The translations under genes were made by a program, and so were the position numbers. This document shows, in pieces, positions 36,694-44,856 of a stretch of DNA of 64,000 bases. Origin of the DNA: an uncultured Mediterraneibacter sp. (lineage in GTDB: Bacteria > Bacillota > Clostridia > Lachnospirales > Lachnospiraceae); assembly GCA_944384505.1 (NCBI GenBank), contig CALWTQ010000004.1, positions 1-64,000 on the forward strand. The letters are read 5' to 3'. The notes under the pieces are model-generated. The model had not been told where the DNA came from, searched no databases, and saw only the letters and a list, made by a program, of their open reading frames with translations. Numbering within the stretch: the stretch's first letter is position 1; every line of letters begins with the position of its first letter.

Positions 36694-37572
36694 ATGCAGG
36701 GAAAAATTATAAAAGGAATTGCCGGATTCTATTACGTTCACGTGGTAGAATCCGGTGTTTATGAATGTAAGGCAAAAGGCATCTTCCGCAGGGAAGGCGT
36801 AAAGCCGCTGGTGGGAGATGATGTTGAGATTGAGATTACGCATGAGAAAGATATGGAAGGGAATATTATGAAGATCCTTCCAAGGAAAAATGAGCTGGTC
36901 CGCCCGGCTGTGGCGAATATAGATCAGGCTCTGGTGGTGTTTGCGGTGGCGAAGCCGCAGCCCCACTTTAATTTACTGGACAGGTTCCTTGTCACAATGG
37001 AAAGCCGGGAAATCCCGGCAGTGCTCTGCTTTAACAAGACGGACGCTGCGGGAGAGGACTCCCCTTCACAGCTGGAGGAGATCTATGGGGGATGCGGATA
37101 TCCGCTCCTTTTTACCAGCGCGAAGGAAGAGAAAAACATCGGCGAACTCAAAAAACTTCTCCGGGGGAAAACAACGGCGATTGCAGGGCCTTCGGGAGTC
37201 GGCAAGTCTTCACTGATCAATCTCCTTCAGTCCGGAGTGCGGATGGAGACCGGGAGTATCAGCCGGAAGATTGAACGCGGCAGACATACGACAAGGCACT
37301 CAGAATTAATCGTTATCGGAGATGATTCTTATATTATGGATACTCCGGGGTTCAGCTCTCTCTACATCAGTGGAATGGAAAAGGAAGACCTGAAATACTG
37401 CTTTCCGGAATTTTCGCCATATGAAGGACATTGCCGCTTTCACGGCTGTGATCATGTCCACGAACCGGACTGCGCGGTCAGGCAGGCTGTTGAGGAAGGC
37501 CGGATACACCGGGTAAGGTATGAGGACTATACCGCGATGTACCAGGAACTGCAGGAAAGGAGAAAGTACTAG
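36694..37572 (+). CDS. rsgA: Ribosome small-subunit-dependent GTPase A
   Basis: Late 30S assembly GTPase of 292 residues with circularly permuted G motifs: NKTD (G4) comes before GPSGVGKSSLIN (G1) and DTPGFSS (G3). The N-terminal OB fold and the C-terminal zinc cluster (CRFHGCDHVHEPDC) are present. It lies between the kinase and rpe, as in many Firmicutes. Confidence 0.96.
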   Translation: MQGKIIKGIAGFYYVHVVESGVYECKAKGIFRREGVKPLVGDDVEIEITHEKDMEGNIMKILPRKNELVRPAVANIDQALVVFAVAKPQPHFNLLDRFLVTMESREIPAVLCFNKTDAAGEDSPSQLEEIYGGCGYPLLFTSAKEEKNIGELKKLLRGKTTAIAGPSGVGKSSLINLLQSGVRMETGSISRKIERGRHTTRHSELIVIGDDSYIMDTPGFSSLYISGMEKEDLKYCFPEFSPYEGHCRFHGCDHVHEPDCAVRQAVEEGRIHRVRYEDYTAMYQELQERRKY

Positions 37573-37573
37573 T

Positions 37574-38236
37574 ATGAAAAATATTCTGGCGCCGTCGATT
37601 CTGTCGGCAGATTTTAAGACACTGGGTGAGCAGATCAGACAGACGGAGGAAGCGGGGGCGCAGTATATTCATTTTGACGTGATGGACGGGATATTTGTCC
37701 CGAGCATTTCATTCGGCATGCCGGTGCTCGCGTCGCTGCAGGGCTGTACTGCCCAGGCGCTGGACGTGCATCTTATGGTGACGGAGCCGGTCCGCTATGT
37801 AAAGGAGTTTGCGAAATGCGGCGCGGATATCATCACAGTACACCTGGAGGCGTGCGAGGATGTACAGGGGACGCTCAGCGCCATACATGAGTGCGGCGTG
37901 AAGGCCGGGCTGTCAATTAAGCCGGAGACCCCAGTGGATATGCTGACTCCGTATCTGAATCAGGCGGAAATGTTTCTCGTTATGAGTGTGGAGCCGGGGT
38001 TCGGAGGGCAGGCGTTTATCCCGGAATCTCTCGGGAGAATCCGGACATTGAGAGCGATGCTGAATGAACGGGATTTGCATCCGGACATAGAAGTGGATGG
38101 AGGCATTTACCAGTCGAATGCAGCGGAAGTGCTGGCGGCGGGAGCGAATGTGATTGTATCCGGCTCAGGAGTATATAAGGGAGACATCAGAAAAAATACA
38201 GCAGGATTTATGGAGATATTAAGAGAATATGAGTAA
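37574..38236 (+). CDS. rpe: Ribulose-phosphate 3-epimerase
   Basis: Pentose-phosphate enzyme of 220 residues (TIM barrel). Motifs: LAPSILSADF, FDVMDGIFVPSISFG, LDVHLMV, MSVEPGFGGQAFI and VDGGIYQSNA, with the metal and proton-transfer Asp and His residues in place. ATG 37574 is two bases past the rsgA stop, and AAAGGAGAAAG lies in the end of rsgA. Confidence 0.96.
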   Translation: MKNILAPSILSADFKTLGEQIRQTEEAGAQYIHFDVMDGIFVPSISFGMPVLASLQGCTAQALDVHLMVTEPVRYVKEFAKCGADIITVHLEACEDVQGTLSAIHECGVKAGLSIKPETPVDMLTPYLNQAEMFLVMSVEPGFGGQAFIPESLGRIRTLRAMLNERDLHPDIEVDGGIYQSNAAEVLAAGANVIVSGSGVYKGDIRKNTAGFMEILREYE

Positions 38237-38882
38237 GAAAACCGTTATTGTGAGCGGGGGTATGCTGGAAGAGGATTTTGTGCTCCCGATTCTGAAAAGT
38301 GAAGAGACAGAATTCATTATCGGCGTGGACAAAGGGCTTGAATTTCTCCACGGCCATCAGATTAAACCTGATTATATTGTGGGAGATTTTGACAGTGTTT
38401 CCCATGAACTGGTCAGCTATTACAGAGAAGAACTTAATGTTCCGATTCGGGAGTTTAACCCCGTGAAGGACGCCTCCGATACGGAGATCGCGCTGCGGCT
38501 CTGCCTTGGCCTGAACCGCAGGCAGATCTGGATCCTGGGGGGCACAGGCACCCGGATTGACCATCTGTGGGCGAATGTCCAGTGCCTTCAGATCGCCCTT
38601 GCGTCGGGGGCGGATGCCCGGATCCTGGACAGCCATAATCAGGTCCGTCTGCTCAATCATGATATTACCCTGAAAAGGGACGAGGCTTTCGGACCATATT
38701 TCTCTCTGTTCCCGCTGGAACTTCCGGTGGACGATTTCAATATAAAAGGGGCAAAATATCCTCTTAAGAATCATTTCTTAAAGCCCAGCGACAGTCTGTG
38801 CGTCAGCAATGAGTTTGAAGAGGACGAGGTGACAATCTCATTTGCCTATGGAACGGTAATCCTGATGGAGACAAGGGACTGA
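38229..38882 (+). CDS. thiN: Thiamine pyrophosphokinase
   Basis: Makes thiamine diphosphate from thiamine; 217 residues. Typical segments: GVDKGLEFL, PDYIVGDFDSVS, DASDTEIALRL and GGTGTRIDHLWANVQCL. It overlaps rpe by eight bases and closes the housekeeping run. Confidence 0.93.
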   Translation: MSKKTVIVSGGMLEEDFVLPILKSEETEFIIGVDKGLEFLHGHQIKPDYIVGDFDSVSHELVSYYREELNVPIREFNPVKDASDTEIALRLCLGLNRRQIWILGGTGTRIDHLWANVQCLQIALASGADARILDSHNQVRLLNHDITLKRDEAFGPYFSLFPLELPVDDFNIKGAKYPLKNHFLKPSDSLCVSNEFEEDEVTISFAYGTVILMETRD

Positions 38883-38914
38883 ATCGACAAAATGCAGAAA
38901 GAAAGGAAGGGGTT

Positions 38915-40729
38915 ATGAACTGGAGAAAAGTCAGTAAAATGTTCCTGGCTGCCGCGGTGATTTTTCTCGTGTGCCCCGGCGGAGCGTCCAACGTACTGGC
39001 TGCGGGCGGAGCGGGAGACGAGATAACAGACGATGCGCCGGCGGATTCGCCCGGCGTGGAAATCAGTGAAACAAATTTCCCGGATGAAGTGTTTCGCACC
39101 TATGTACGGCAGTTTGACACAGACGGCGACGGCGTTTTGTCAGAGGCGGAAATATCGGCTGTAAGCGAGATAAATGTATTCCAGGGTGATATTTCTGACC
39201 TGACCGGAATTGAATATTTTACAGTGCTGGAGGTGCTGGACTGCGGCGGCAATAAACTGACGGAACTGGATGTGAGCGCGAATACGAAGCTGAGAGAGCT
39301 GTGGTGCAATAATACCTATATACAAGAACTTGACCTGAGCGCAAATACAGAATTGACAGCAGTGTACTGCCAGTACAGTGACGTAAGGGAGATGAATGTA
39401 AGCGCATGCCCGGAGCTTAAGGAGATAAATTGCGCTGTCGCAGATATGATCGGGCTGGACGTGAGCAAAAATCCTAAGTTGGAATGGATGCGCTGCGAAT
39501 CAAATAATCTGACGGAACTGGACGTGAGTGCCAATCCGGAATTATACTATCTGGATTGCAGTTTTAATCAAATCGGAGGACTGGACGTCAGCCGGAATTC
39601 AAAGCTGCGGGAGCTGTACTGCTCAGGAAATCCTCTGGGGCAGCTGGACTTAAGTGCAAATCCTGATATAGAAATTCTAAACTGCGCTGACAATAATCTG
39701 ACAGAATTGGATGTGAGCAATAAGCCGGCTTTGAGCGATCTGGATGTGGACGGGAACCCGCTGGGAGAATTAGATGTGAGCGCCAATCCGGAGCTGCAAT
39801 ATCTTATTTGCTCCGAAACCGGCCTGACAGAGCTGGATATAAGCGGAAATCCTAAACTGGGAATGCTGTGGTGTGACGGCAATGGGCTGACAGAGCTGGA
39901 TGTAAGCACAGCACCGCTCCTGTATGATTTGCGGGTCAGCGGGAATTCGCTGGGAGAACTGGACGTGAGTGCTAATCCGGAGCTGGAGTGTCTGGCGGGT
40001 TCTAATACTGGCCTGACAGAGCTGGATGTGAGTGACAATCCAAAGCTGCTATGGCTGTACTGTGACGGCAATGAGCTGACAGAGCTGAACGTAAGCCAAA
40101 ACGTGTCTCTCCTGGAGCTCTTCTGTTCAGATAATGAACTGACAGAATTGGATGTGAGCGCCAATCCAAAGCTGCGTGCTCTGGAATGCGCCGGTAACCA
40201 TCTGACCGCGCTGAACCTGGGGACGGCTGTGAAGGCGGACAGGTTTGCAGGCGGCGGACAGACGGCATCCCTGGAGGGGATTCCTGCGGACAGCTATGAT
40301 CTGGCAAAATTGAATTCTGCTATCAGCGGAGATGCTGTTATAAACTTAAGCGGAGCGCAGATCAGCGGTACCGTGATCAGCGGATATGCCGACGGCGGTA
40401 CAATTACATATGATTATGACTGTGGAAACGGCTGCGTGATGGATGTGACGCTGAATGTAACTGTGGCGGACGAGACTGACGTACCCGGGACGTCCGGAGA
40501 CGATACGGATAATCCGGCAGACGATAATCCGGGGACTATACCGGAAAAGGATACAGACAGCACATCCGGACAGAAACCGTCCAAAACTTCCGGCGGAAAT
40601 GCAGGTAATCAGCAGCAGGCGGTGAAGACCGGAGATGAGGAGGGAATGCTTCCGCTTCTGGCAGCTGCCGGGATTTCTGCTCTGACTGTTTATTTTGCCC
40701 TTGTTTTAAAGAAGAAAAGAGTATACTGA
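38915..40729 (+). CDS. Secreted leucine-rich repeat surface protein with anchor-like tail
   Basis: A 604-residue exported protein. A signal peptide (about 1-31, ending VLAAG) is followed by an EF-hand-like calcium loop (FDTDGDGVLSEAE, near 70) and then about 15 repeats of 21 residues with the pattern TELDVSANPKLxxLxC. After the repeats come a small beta region, a Pro/Asp/Ser-rich linker (about 510-565), AVKTGD, a hydrophobic helix and KKKRVY. The end resembles sorting or membrane-anchoring tails of Clostridia surface proteins. The repeats suggest protein or glycan binding; the ligand is unknown. AGGAAGGGG precedes ATG. A hairpin terminator follows. Confidence 0.88.
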   Translation: MNWRKVSKMFLAAAVIFLVCPGGASNVLAAGGAGDEITDDAPADSPGVEISETNFPDEVFRTYVRQFDTDGDGVLSEAEISAVSEINVFQGDISDLTGIEYFTVLEVLDCGGNKLTELDVSANTKLRELWCNNTYIQELDLSANTELTAVYCQYSDVREMNVSACPELKEINCAVADMIGLDVSKNPKLEWMRCESNNLTELDVSANPELYYLDCSFNQIGGLDVSRNSKLRELYCSGNPLGQLDLSANPDIEILNCADNNLTELDVSNKPALSDLDVDGNPLGELDVSANPELQYLICSETGLTELDISGNPKLGMLWCDGNGLTELDVSTAPLLYDLRVSGNSLGELDVSANPELECLAGSNTGLTELDVSDNPKLLWLYCDGNELTELNVSQNVSLLELFCSDNELTELDVSANPKLRALECAGNHLTALNLGTAVKADRFAGGGQTASLEGIPADSYDLAKLNSAISGDAVINLSGAQISGTVISGYADGGTITYDYDCGNGCVMDVTLNVTVADETDVPGTSGDDTDNPADDNPGTIPEKDTDSTSGQKPSKTSGGNAGNQQQAVKTGDEEGMLPLLAAAGISALTVYFALVLKKKRVY

Positions 40730-40749
40730 AATTAAGCGTATTTTTTGAT

Positions 40750-40784
40750 GAGTGAGTAATGAAACCGTTGCTCACTCGTTTTTT
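40750..40784 (+). terminator. Intrinsic terminator of the LRR gene
   Basis: GAGTGAGTAA pairs with TTGCTCACTC (one G-U) around an eight-base loop, followed by GTTTTTT. Confidence 0.85.
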
Positions 40785-40787
40785 AAA

Positions 40788-40816
40788 TTGAAAAAGCAGT
40801 GCCTTTATGCTATACT
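40788..40816 (+). promoter_or_regulatory. Sigma-A promoter of ychF
   Basis: TTGAAA, 17-base spacer, TATACT, placed directly after the terminator and 56 bp before ychF. Confidence 0.8.
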
Positions 40817-40871
40817 CTATAGTTGCTGAAATGGCCGAAATCACTGATAAATAAAGGAGATGTGAAGATAT

Positions 40872-41969
40872 ATGAAATTAGGAATCGTAGGTCTGCCGAA
40901 CGTGGGAAAGAGTACGCTGTTCAATTCGCTGACAAAGGCGGGAGCTGAGTCGGCAAACTATCCGTTCTGTACGATTGATCCGAACGTGGGCGTAGTCTCA
41001 GTGCCTGATAAGAGACTGGACGTGCTCGGGGAGATGTACCATACAAAGAAGATCGTACCGGCTGTGATTGAGTTTGTGGATATCGCGGGACTTGTAAAGG
41101 GCGCGTCCAAGGGAGAAGGCCTGGGGAACCAGTTCCTCGCGAACATCCGGGAAGTAGACGCAATTGTACATGTTGTGCGCTGCTTTGAAAACAGCAATAT
41201 TGTTCATGTGGACGGCAGCATAGATCCGCTGAGAGACATTGAGACGATTAATCTGGAGCTGATCTTTTCAGATCTGGAGATTCTGGAGAGAAGGATTGCC
41301 AAGACGGTCAAGCTGTCGCGCAACGACAAGACAGCGGCAAAGGAGCTTGATTTCCTCAACCGTGTGAAAGCGCATCTGGAGGAAAACAAGCTGGCAAAGA
41401 CATTTACAACTGACGATGAGGATGAGCAGGCATGGCTGGCAGGCTATAATCTTCTGACAGCAAAACCGGTTATCTTCGCGGCTAACGTATCGGAAGATGA
41501 TCTGGCGGATGACGGAGCTTCCAATGCCGGGGTACAGGCAGTCCGTGAATATGCCGCAAAGGAAGACTGCGAAGTATTTGTTGTCTGTGCGGAGATCGAG
41601 GAAGAAATCTCCCAGCTGGACGACGATGAGAAGAAAATGTTCCTTGATGATCTGGGACTTGAGGAGTCCGGCCTTGAAAAACTGATCCGGGCAAGCTACC
41701 ATCTCCTTGGACTGATCAGTTACCTGACAGCCGGGGAACCGGAAGTACGCGCGTGGACCATTAAGAAGGGAACAAAGGCGCCTCAGGCAGCAGGAAAGAT
41801 CCATTCAGATTTCGAGCGTGGATTTATTCGCGCAGAAGTGGTAAGCTATGACGATCTGATGGCGTGCGGCTCCCACACTGCCGCGAGAGAAAAAGGTCTC
41901 ATCCGTCTGGAAGGCAAAGACTACGTCGTACAGGACGGCGACATCATAGTGTTCAGGTTCAATGTATAG
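40872..41969 (+). CDS. ychF: YchF/Obg-family ribosome-binding ATPase
   Basis: P-loop NTPase of 365 residues, the full family length. G1 is [13 protein letters not shown]3 [10 protein letters not shown], and the G4-equivalent is FAANVSEDD instead of NKxD, as expected for ATP preference. The C-terminal TGS-like domain has [23 protein letters not shown]. It has its own promoter and terminator. Confidence 0.96.
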   Translation: MKLGIVGLPNVGKSTLFNSLTKAGAESANYPFCTIDPNVGVVSVPDKRLDVLGEMYHTKKIVPAVIEFVDIAGLVKGASKGEGLGNQFLANIREVDAIVHVVRCFENSNIVHVDGSIDPLRDIETINLELIFSDLEILERRIAKTVKLSRNDKTAAKELDFLNRVKAHLEENKLAKTFTTDDEDEQAWLAGYNLLTAKPVIFAANVSEDDLADDGASNAGVQAVREYAAKEDCEVFVVCAEIEEEISQLDDDEKKMFLDDLGLEESGLEKLIRASYHLLGLISYLTAGEPEVRAWTIKKGTKAPQAAGKIHSDFERGFIRAEVVSYDDLMACGSHTAAREKGLIRLEGKDYVVQDGDIIVFRFNV

Positions 41970-41976
41970 CACCAGT

Positions 41977-42048
41977 TCAGCCATGATGACGTCTGTGAGA
42001 GAAAAACATGCTTGCATGTTTTTTCACATGGACGTCATCATGAGCTGA
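41977..42048 (+). terminator. Terminator nested in a long hairpin after ychF
   Basis: The inner hairpin AAAAACATG-CTTG-CATGTTTTTT (42002-42024) is a good intrinsic terminator. It is extended by outer arms: CAGCCATGATGACGTC on the left pairs with GACGTCATCATGAGCTG on the right, giving a stem of about 35 bp with few breaks. The outer arms are longer than termination needs. Confidence 0.75.
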
Positions 42049-42086
42049 GCGCCAGAATACGAGCAAAGAAGCGGCGGAAGCCGCGG

Positions 42087-42119
42087 TAAGCACGAAGTGC
42101 GGCTTTGCGAGTGGCGCGG
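42087..42119 (+). repeat. 33-bp GC-rich repeat, copy 1
   Basis: This 33-bp stretch matches 60774-60806 at 28 of 33 bases. It contains the mini-hairpin GCAC-GAA-GTGC and ends in TGGCGCGG. It lies between ychF and lgt, next to a second small hairpin (GCGGC-GGAA-GCCGC). Confidence 0.6.
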
Positions 42120-42146
42120 GCTGAACGGACGAAGAGAGGTATAGAT

Positions 42147-43103
42147 ATGCATTATGACATCAGTTTTCCCAACCTGGGAATTTATCTTAGTCATGTGGGA
42201 AAGAGCATTGACGTATTTGGTTTTGAGATTGCATATTACGGGATTATTATCGGCTGCGCGATCCTGATAGGTTTCCTGATCGCTGCGCACGAGGCGAAAC
42301 GGACGAGGCAGAATCCGGACGATTATCTCGATATGGGAATCGTTGGCGTGGTAGCAGGAATTGTCGGCGCGCGGATTTATTTTGTGATCTTCTCGTGGGA
42401 TATGTATAAGGATAACCTGCTTGAGATTTTTAACACCCGCCATGGCGGGCTTGCAATCTATGGAGGCGTGATCGGAGCTGTAGCCGCGGTATTTATTATG
42501 GCGCGGGTAAAGCGCCTGTCTGCATTTCAAATTCTTGACACTGTTGCGCTGGCAATTTTGAATGGACAGATGCTCGGACGCTGGGGTAACTTTTTTAACA
42601 GGGAGGCGTTCGGCGGTTATACGGACGGCCTTTTTGCTATGCGCCTGCCATTGGACGCGGTGCGTTCCGGAGACGTTACAGAGCAGATGCGGGAACACCT
42701 GGAAGTAATTGACGGAGTCAGCTATATTCAGGTGCATCCGACATTTTTATACGAATCGCTCTGGTGCGCGGTCCTTCTTATTCTTCTCGTACTATACAGG
42801 AAGCATAAGAAATACGAAGGAGAATTATTCCTTATGTATATTTTCGGGTATGCTCTGGGAAGAGTGTGGATTGAGGGATTGAGGACGGATCAGCTTATCC
42901 TTCCGGGAATCGGACTCCCGGTGTCTCAGCTGCTCGCCGGATGTATTGTAGTGTTTGCCGGGATTGCACTTCTTTATCTTCGGAAAAACCATAAAGGAAT
43001 TCCGCTTCTGAAGAGCGAGAAGGTATATGAGCCTATGCCGGACAAAATAGAGGGAAGCAGACCGCCGAAGAAAAAAGACCGCATTTTCAAATCCAGGAAA
43101 TAA
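42147..43103 (+). CDS. lgt: Prolipoprotein diacylglyceryl transferase
   Basis: Membrane enzyme of 318 residues that attaches diacylglycerol to the lipobox Cys of prolipoproteins, such as the binding proteins and the TPR lipoprotein in this window. Signature segments: TRHGGLAIYGGVIGA and the Lgt motif region GRWGNFFNREAFGG, with seven predicted helices. ATG 42147 follows AGAGG. The C-terminal tail is strongly basic. Confidence 0.95.
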   Translation: MHYDISFPNLGIYLSHVGKSIDVFGFEIAYYGIIIGCAILIGFLIAAHEAKRTRQNPDDYLDMGIVGVVAGIVGARIYFVIFSWDMYKDNLLEIFNTRHGGLAIYGGVIGAVAAVFIMARVKRLSAFQILDTVALAILNGQMLGRWGNFFNREAFGGYTDGLFAMRLPLDAVRSGDVTEQMREHLEVIDGVSYIQVHPTFLYESLWCAVLLILLVLYRKHKKYEGELFLMYIFGYALGRVWIEGLRTDQLILPGIGLPVSQLLAGCIVVFAGIALLYLRKNHKGIPLLKSEKVYEPMPDKIEGSRPPKKKDRIFKSRK

Positions 43104-43129
43104 AAGATTTACGGATTATTTTAAAATCC

Positions 43130-43393
43130 CTATTCTTCTATAACCTGGATTTCCAGAAAATCGAAGTCAATGGAATCAACAAAACTGTCCTGATAAAACC
43201 TGGCTTTGGCGTGACGTTTGAATTCATTAATTGTTGCATCCAGCCAGATCGGCCTGCTTAAATCAAATTCATAACAGATTTGTTCAAGCGCATTGAAGAT
43301 CTTGTGGGTGCGGGTGTCGTCCGTGTCATCACAGATGACGATATCTTTAAGCATATGGTTGTCTTTGAATTCCTTACCCCATAAACGAAACAT
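43130..43393 (-). CDS. Small conserved-looking protein of unknown function
   Basis: An 87-residue acidic, soluble protein without recognised domain. It reads like a real gene: GAAAGGGG-type ribosome site, extended -10 promoter and a structured leader. The segment CDDTDDTRTHKIFNALEQICYEFD and a C-terminal IDFDFLEIQVIEE stand out. It is convergent with lgt, which ends 26 bp away. No function is proposed. Confidence 0.75.
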   Translation of the reverse strand: MFRLWGKEFKDNHMLKDIVICDDTDDTRTHKIFNALEQICYEFDLSRPIWLDATINEFKRHAKARFYQDSFVDSIDFDFLEIQVIEE

Positions 43394-43417
43394 ATTAAAA
43401 GGCCCCTTTCTTTTTAG

Positions 43418-43463
43418 AGCGCTCCTGAGGATTACTGGAAACAGCCAGAGTCCCGGGAGCGTT
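43418..43463 (-). promoter_or_regulatory. Structured 5' leader of the 87-residue protein gene
   Basis: On the minus strand AACGCTCC pairs with GGAGCGCT, and inside it CTGG-CTGTTT-CCAG forms a second stem. The structure lies between promoter and ribosome site, so it may control expression. Confidence 0.5.
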
Positions 43464-43473
43464 TCATGATGCT

Positions 43474-43502
43474 ATTCTAGCACAAGGCGGATGGAAAGTC
43501 AT
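43474..43502 (-). promoter_or_regulatory. Extended -10 promoter
   Basis: On the minus strand, ATGACT, 17 bases, TAGAAT preceded by TGC (extended -10). It drives the 87-residue protein gene. Confidence 0.6.
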
Positions 43503-43512
43503 TCAAAAGTTC

Positions 43513-43863
43513 AGCTATAAAGTTCAATAACACTTTCCGGCAAAATATGTCCGGAAGCGGAGCGAATGTTTTGCAGTGCGTATTCTGTGAAAAGGAGACA
43601 GCCGTGCGATGTTCCGTTCCAGAATCTGGAAAATCTAACAGGCCGAAGAGCTGTTTAAGGACAAAGCAGCACGGGGAGCAACTCGCTTCGCTCAGACAAG
43701 TCTCCCCGCACTGCTTAACAACATCTCTTCGCCCTCAAGATTTTCAGCAGATTCTTCCAAAGTCACATCTCCCGGCTGTCTCCTTCCCCCAGAAAGCATA
43801 CTCAAATCGTCCGCTCCGCTTCCTGCGCATTCCCAGACGGAAGTGTTATTGACTTAATAAGCT
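43513..43863 (+). repeat. Long palindromic repeat module 1
   Basis: A gene-free imperfect palindrome of 351 bp. The ends are AGCTATAAAGTTCAATAACA and GTTATTGACTTAATAAGCT. Inside, GGAAGCGGAGCGAATG faces ATCGTCCGCTCCGCTTCC; GACAGCCG faces CGGCTGTC; GAAAATCT faces AGATTTTC; CGAAGAG faces CTCTTCG. The apex stem GCACGGGGAG / CTCCCCGCACTGC carries the loop CAACTCGCTTCGCTCAGACA. It is homologous, in reverse orientation, to 236-584. Odd short reading frames across it are not gene-like. Confidence 0.85.
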
Positions 43864-43935
43864 GCAAAGCGCAGTTGGCGCGGCTTGAGGGCTTTTCGCT
43901 GCGAAAGTCTTCCGGCCACGCCTGCTTCTTTTGAC
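43864..43935 (+). repeat. GC-rich hairpin spacer between modules
   Basis: Contains AAGCGCAGTTGGCGCGGCTTG and GCGAAAGTCTTCCGGCC and can fold into a hairpin. It is the same spacer as 165-235 in reverse orientation. Confidence 0.75.
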
Positions 43936-44272
43936 AGCTATAAATTCATTAACTTCCGGCTTGAAAAGCCCAGAAAACAGCCCTATTTCGAGAAAGATTC
44001 TGCAGGGATGGAGGACGGCGATGGGCGCCTTCGGAAGGGGATTAGTGAAACTCGAAGTTCCGGTTACGGATGTTGGGACAGACGGAGAGATTTGTCTGAG
44101 CGAAGCGAGTTGCTCTCCGTCTGTCCCTGCTTTTAATCCGTGGCGGGGACTTCCTAGTTTCCCTTATCCTCTGGAGCGAAGCCCGGAGCCGTCCTCCATC
44201 CCCGCAGAATACGTCTCAGAAATCCCCTGTTTTCGGACGTTTTGCATCCAGACATTAGTGAACTTTATAGCT
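43936..44272 (+). repeat. Long palindromic repeat module 2
   Basis: A 337-bp imperfect palindrome with ends AGCTATAAATTCATTAAC and TTAGTGAACTTTATAGCT. GCAGGGATGGAGGACGGC faces GCCGTCCTCCATCCCCGC; CCAGAAAACAG faces CTGTTTTCGG. The apex GACAGACGGAGAG / CTCTCCGTCTGTC is a perfect 13-bp stem holding TTTGTCTGAGCGAAGCGAG. The apex orientation is opposite to module 1. The flank from 44273 to 44370 holds nothing recognised before the next gene. Confidence 0.85.
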
Positions 44273-44370
44273 GCCAGGCAGAATCTTTCATTGCCTGAAA
44301 TCCGGGTTTTTGATATAGTATTAAAGGACAGATGAAAGGCAGAGAGAATCTTGCTAAGGAGGATTACGAT

Positions 44371-44808
44371 ATGCTCAGGATATGTAAAGAATCAGACAGG
44401 GAGGCCCTGGCGGAATATTTGAAGGAAGAGGCTTACGGAAGGGCAGTTTTAAGCCTGTTGGAGGAGTTTGGGTTTGACCGTCCGTTTCAGATAGTGTATG
44501 TGGATGAGCAGCCGCCTGCTGAAGGAGGCGGGATCAGGGGCGTGTACCTCTGGTTTCACAGGAACCTGCTCCTTTATGTGAAGGATAATCATGTTGCCGT
44601 TGACTTCCTGGAGGAGATGATGGGAATTGAGGCTCCTCAGTGGGTAGCGGGACGAAAGGACAATGTTAATATCGTGAGCTGGCTTCTCACGGACTATAAC
44701 ATGGAGAACGGCAGAGAACTGCCTGAGATTACCGGGGAGGGGGACGAACCGGTGAAGTGTATCAACCGTACCGAGCATACGGGGGAATGGAGCATGCTCA
44801 CAAGATAG
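44371..44808 (+). CDS. Uncharacterised protein, possible truncated GNAT N-terminus
   Basis: A 145-residue soluble protein with a good ribosome site (AAGGAGG) before ATG 44371. The region ALAEYLKEEAYGRAVLSLLEEFGFDRPFQIVYVDEQ and GVYLWFHRNLLLYV is reminiscent of the N-terminal half of two-domain GNAT acetyltransferases of Clostridia, but the acetyl-CoA loop (Q/RxxGxG/A) and the C-terminal half are absent. It may be a degenerate remnant or an independent small protein. A longer frame from 44332 lacks a ribosome site. Confidence 0.6.
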   Translation: MLRICKESDREALAEYLKEEAYGRAVLSLLEEFGFDRPFQIVYVDEQPPAEGGGIRGVYLWFHRNLLLYVKDNHVAVDFLEEMMGIEAPQWVAGRKDNVNIVSWLLTDYNMENGRELPEITGEGDEPVKCINRTEHTGEWSMLTR

Positions 44809-44856
44809 TATTTGCAACAGTCAGGCTATACGTTCTAAAACAGGGGAATGCAGATC

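Noticed and set aside
38229-38882. Thiamine riboswitch near thiN
   Set aside because: thiN overlaps rpe with no leader space, and no TPP-riboswitch-like block was seen.
43513-44272. CRISPR array
   Set aside because: The repeats are two large inverted-arm modules, not short direct repeats with regular spacers, and no cas genes are near.
43513-44272. tRNA or rRNA remnants in the GC-rich spacers
   Set aside because: No T-loop, anticodon arm or rRNA-like block could be recognised; folding is simple self-complementarity.
43547-44335. Overlapping plus-strand reading frames of 80-134 codons
   Set aside because: They run through the palindromic modules and spacer, with no ribosome sites, and change frame between copies.
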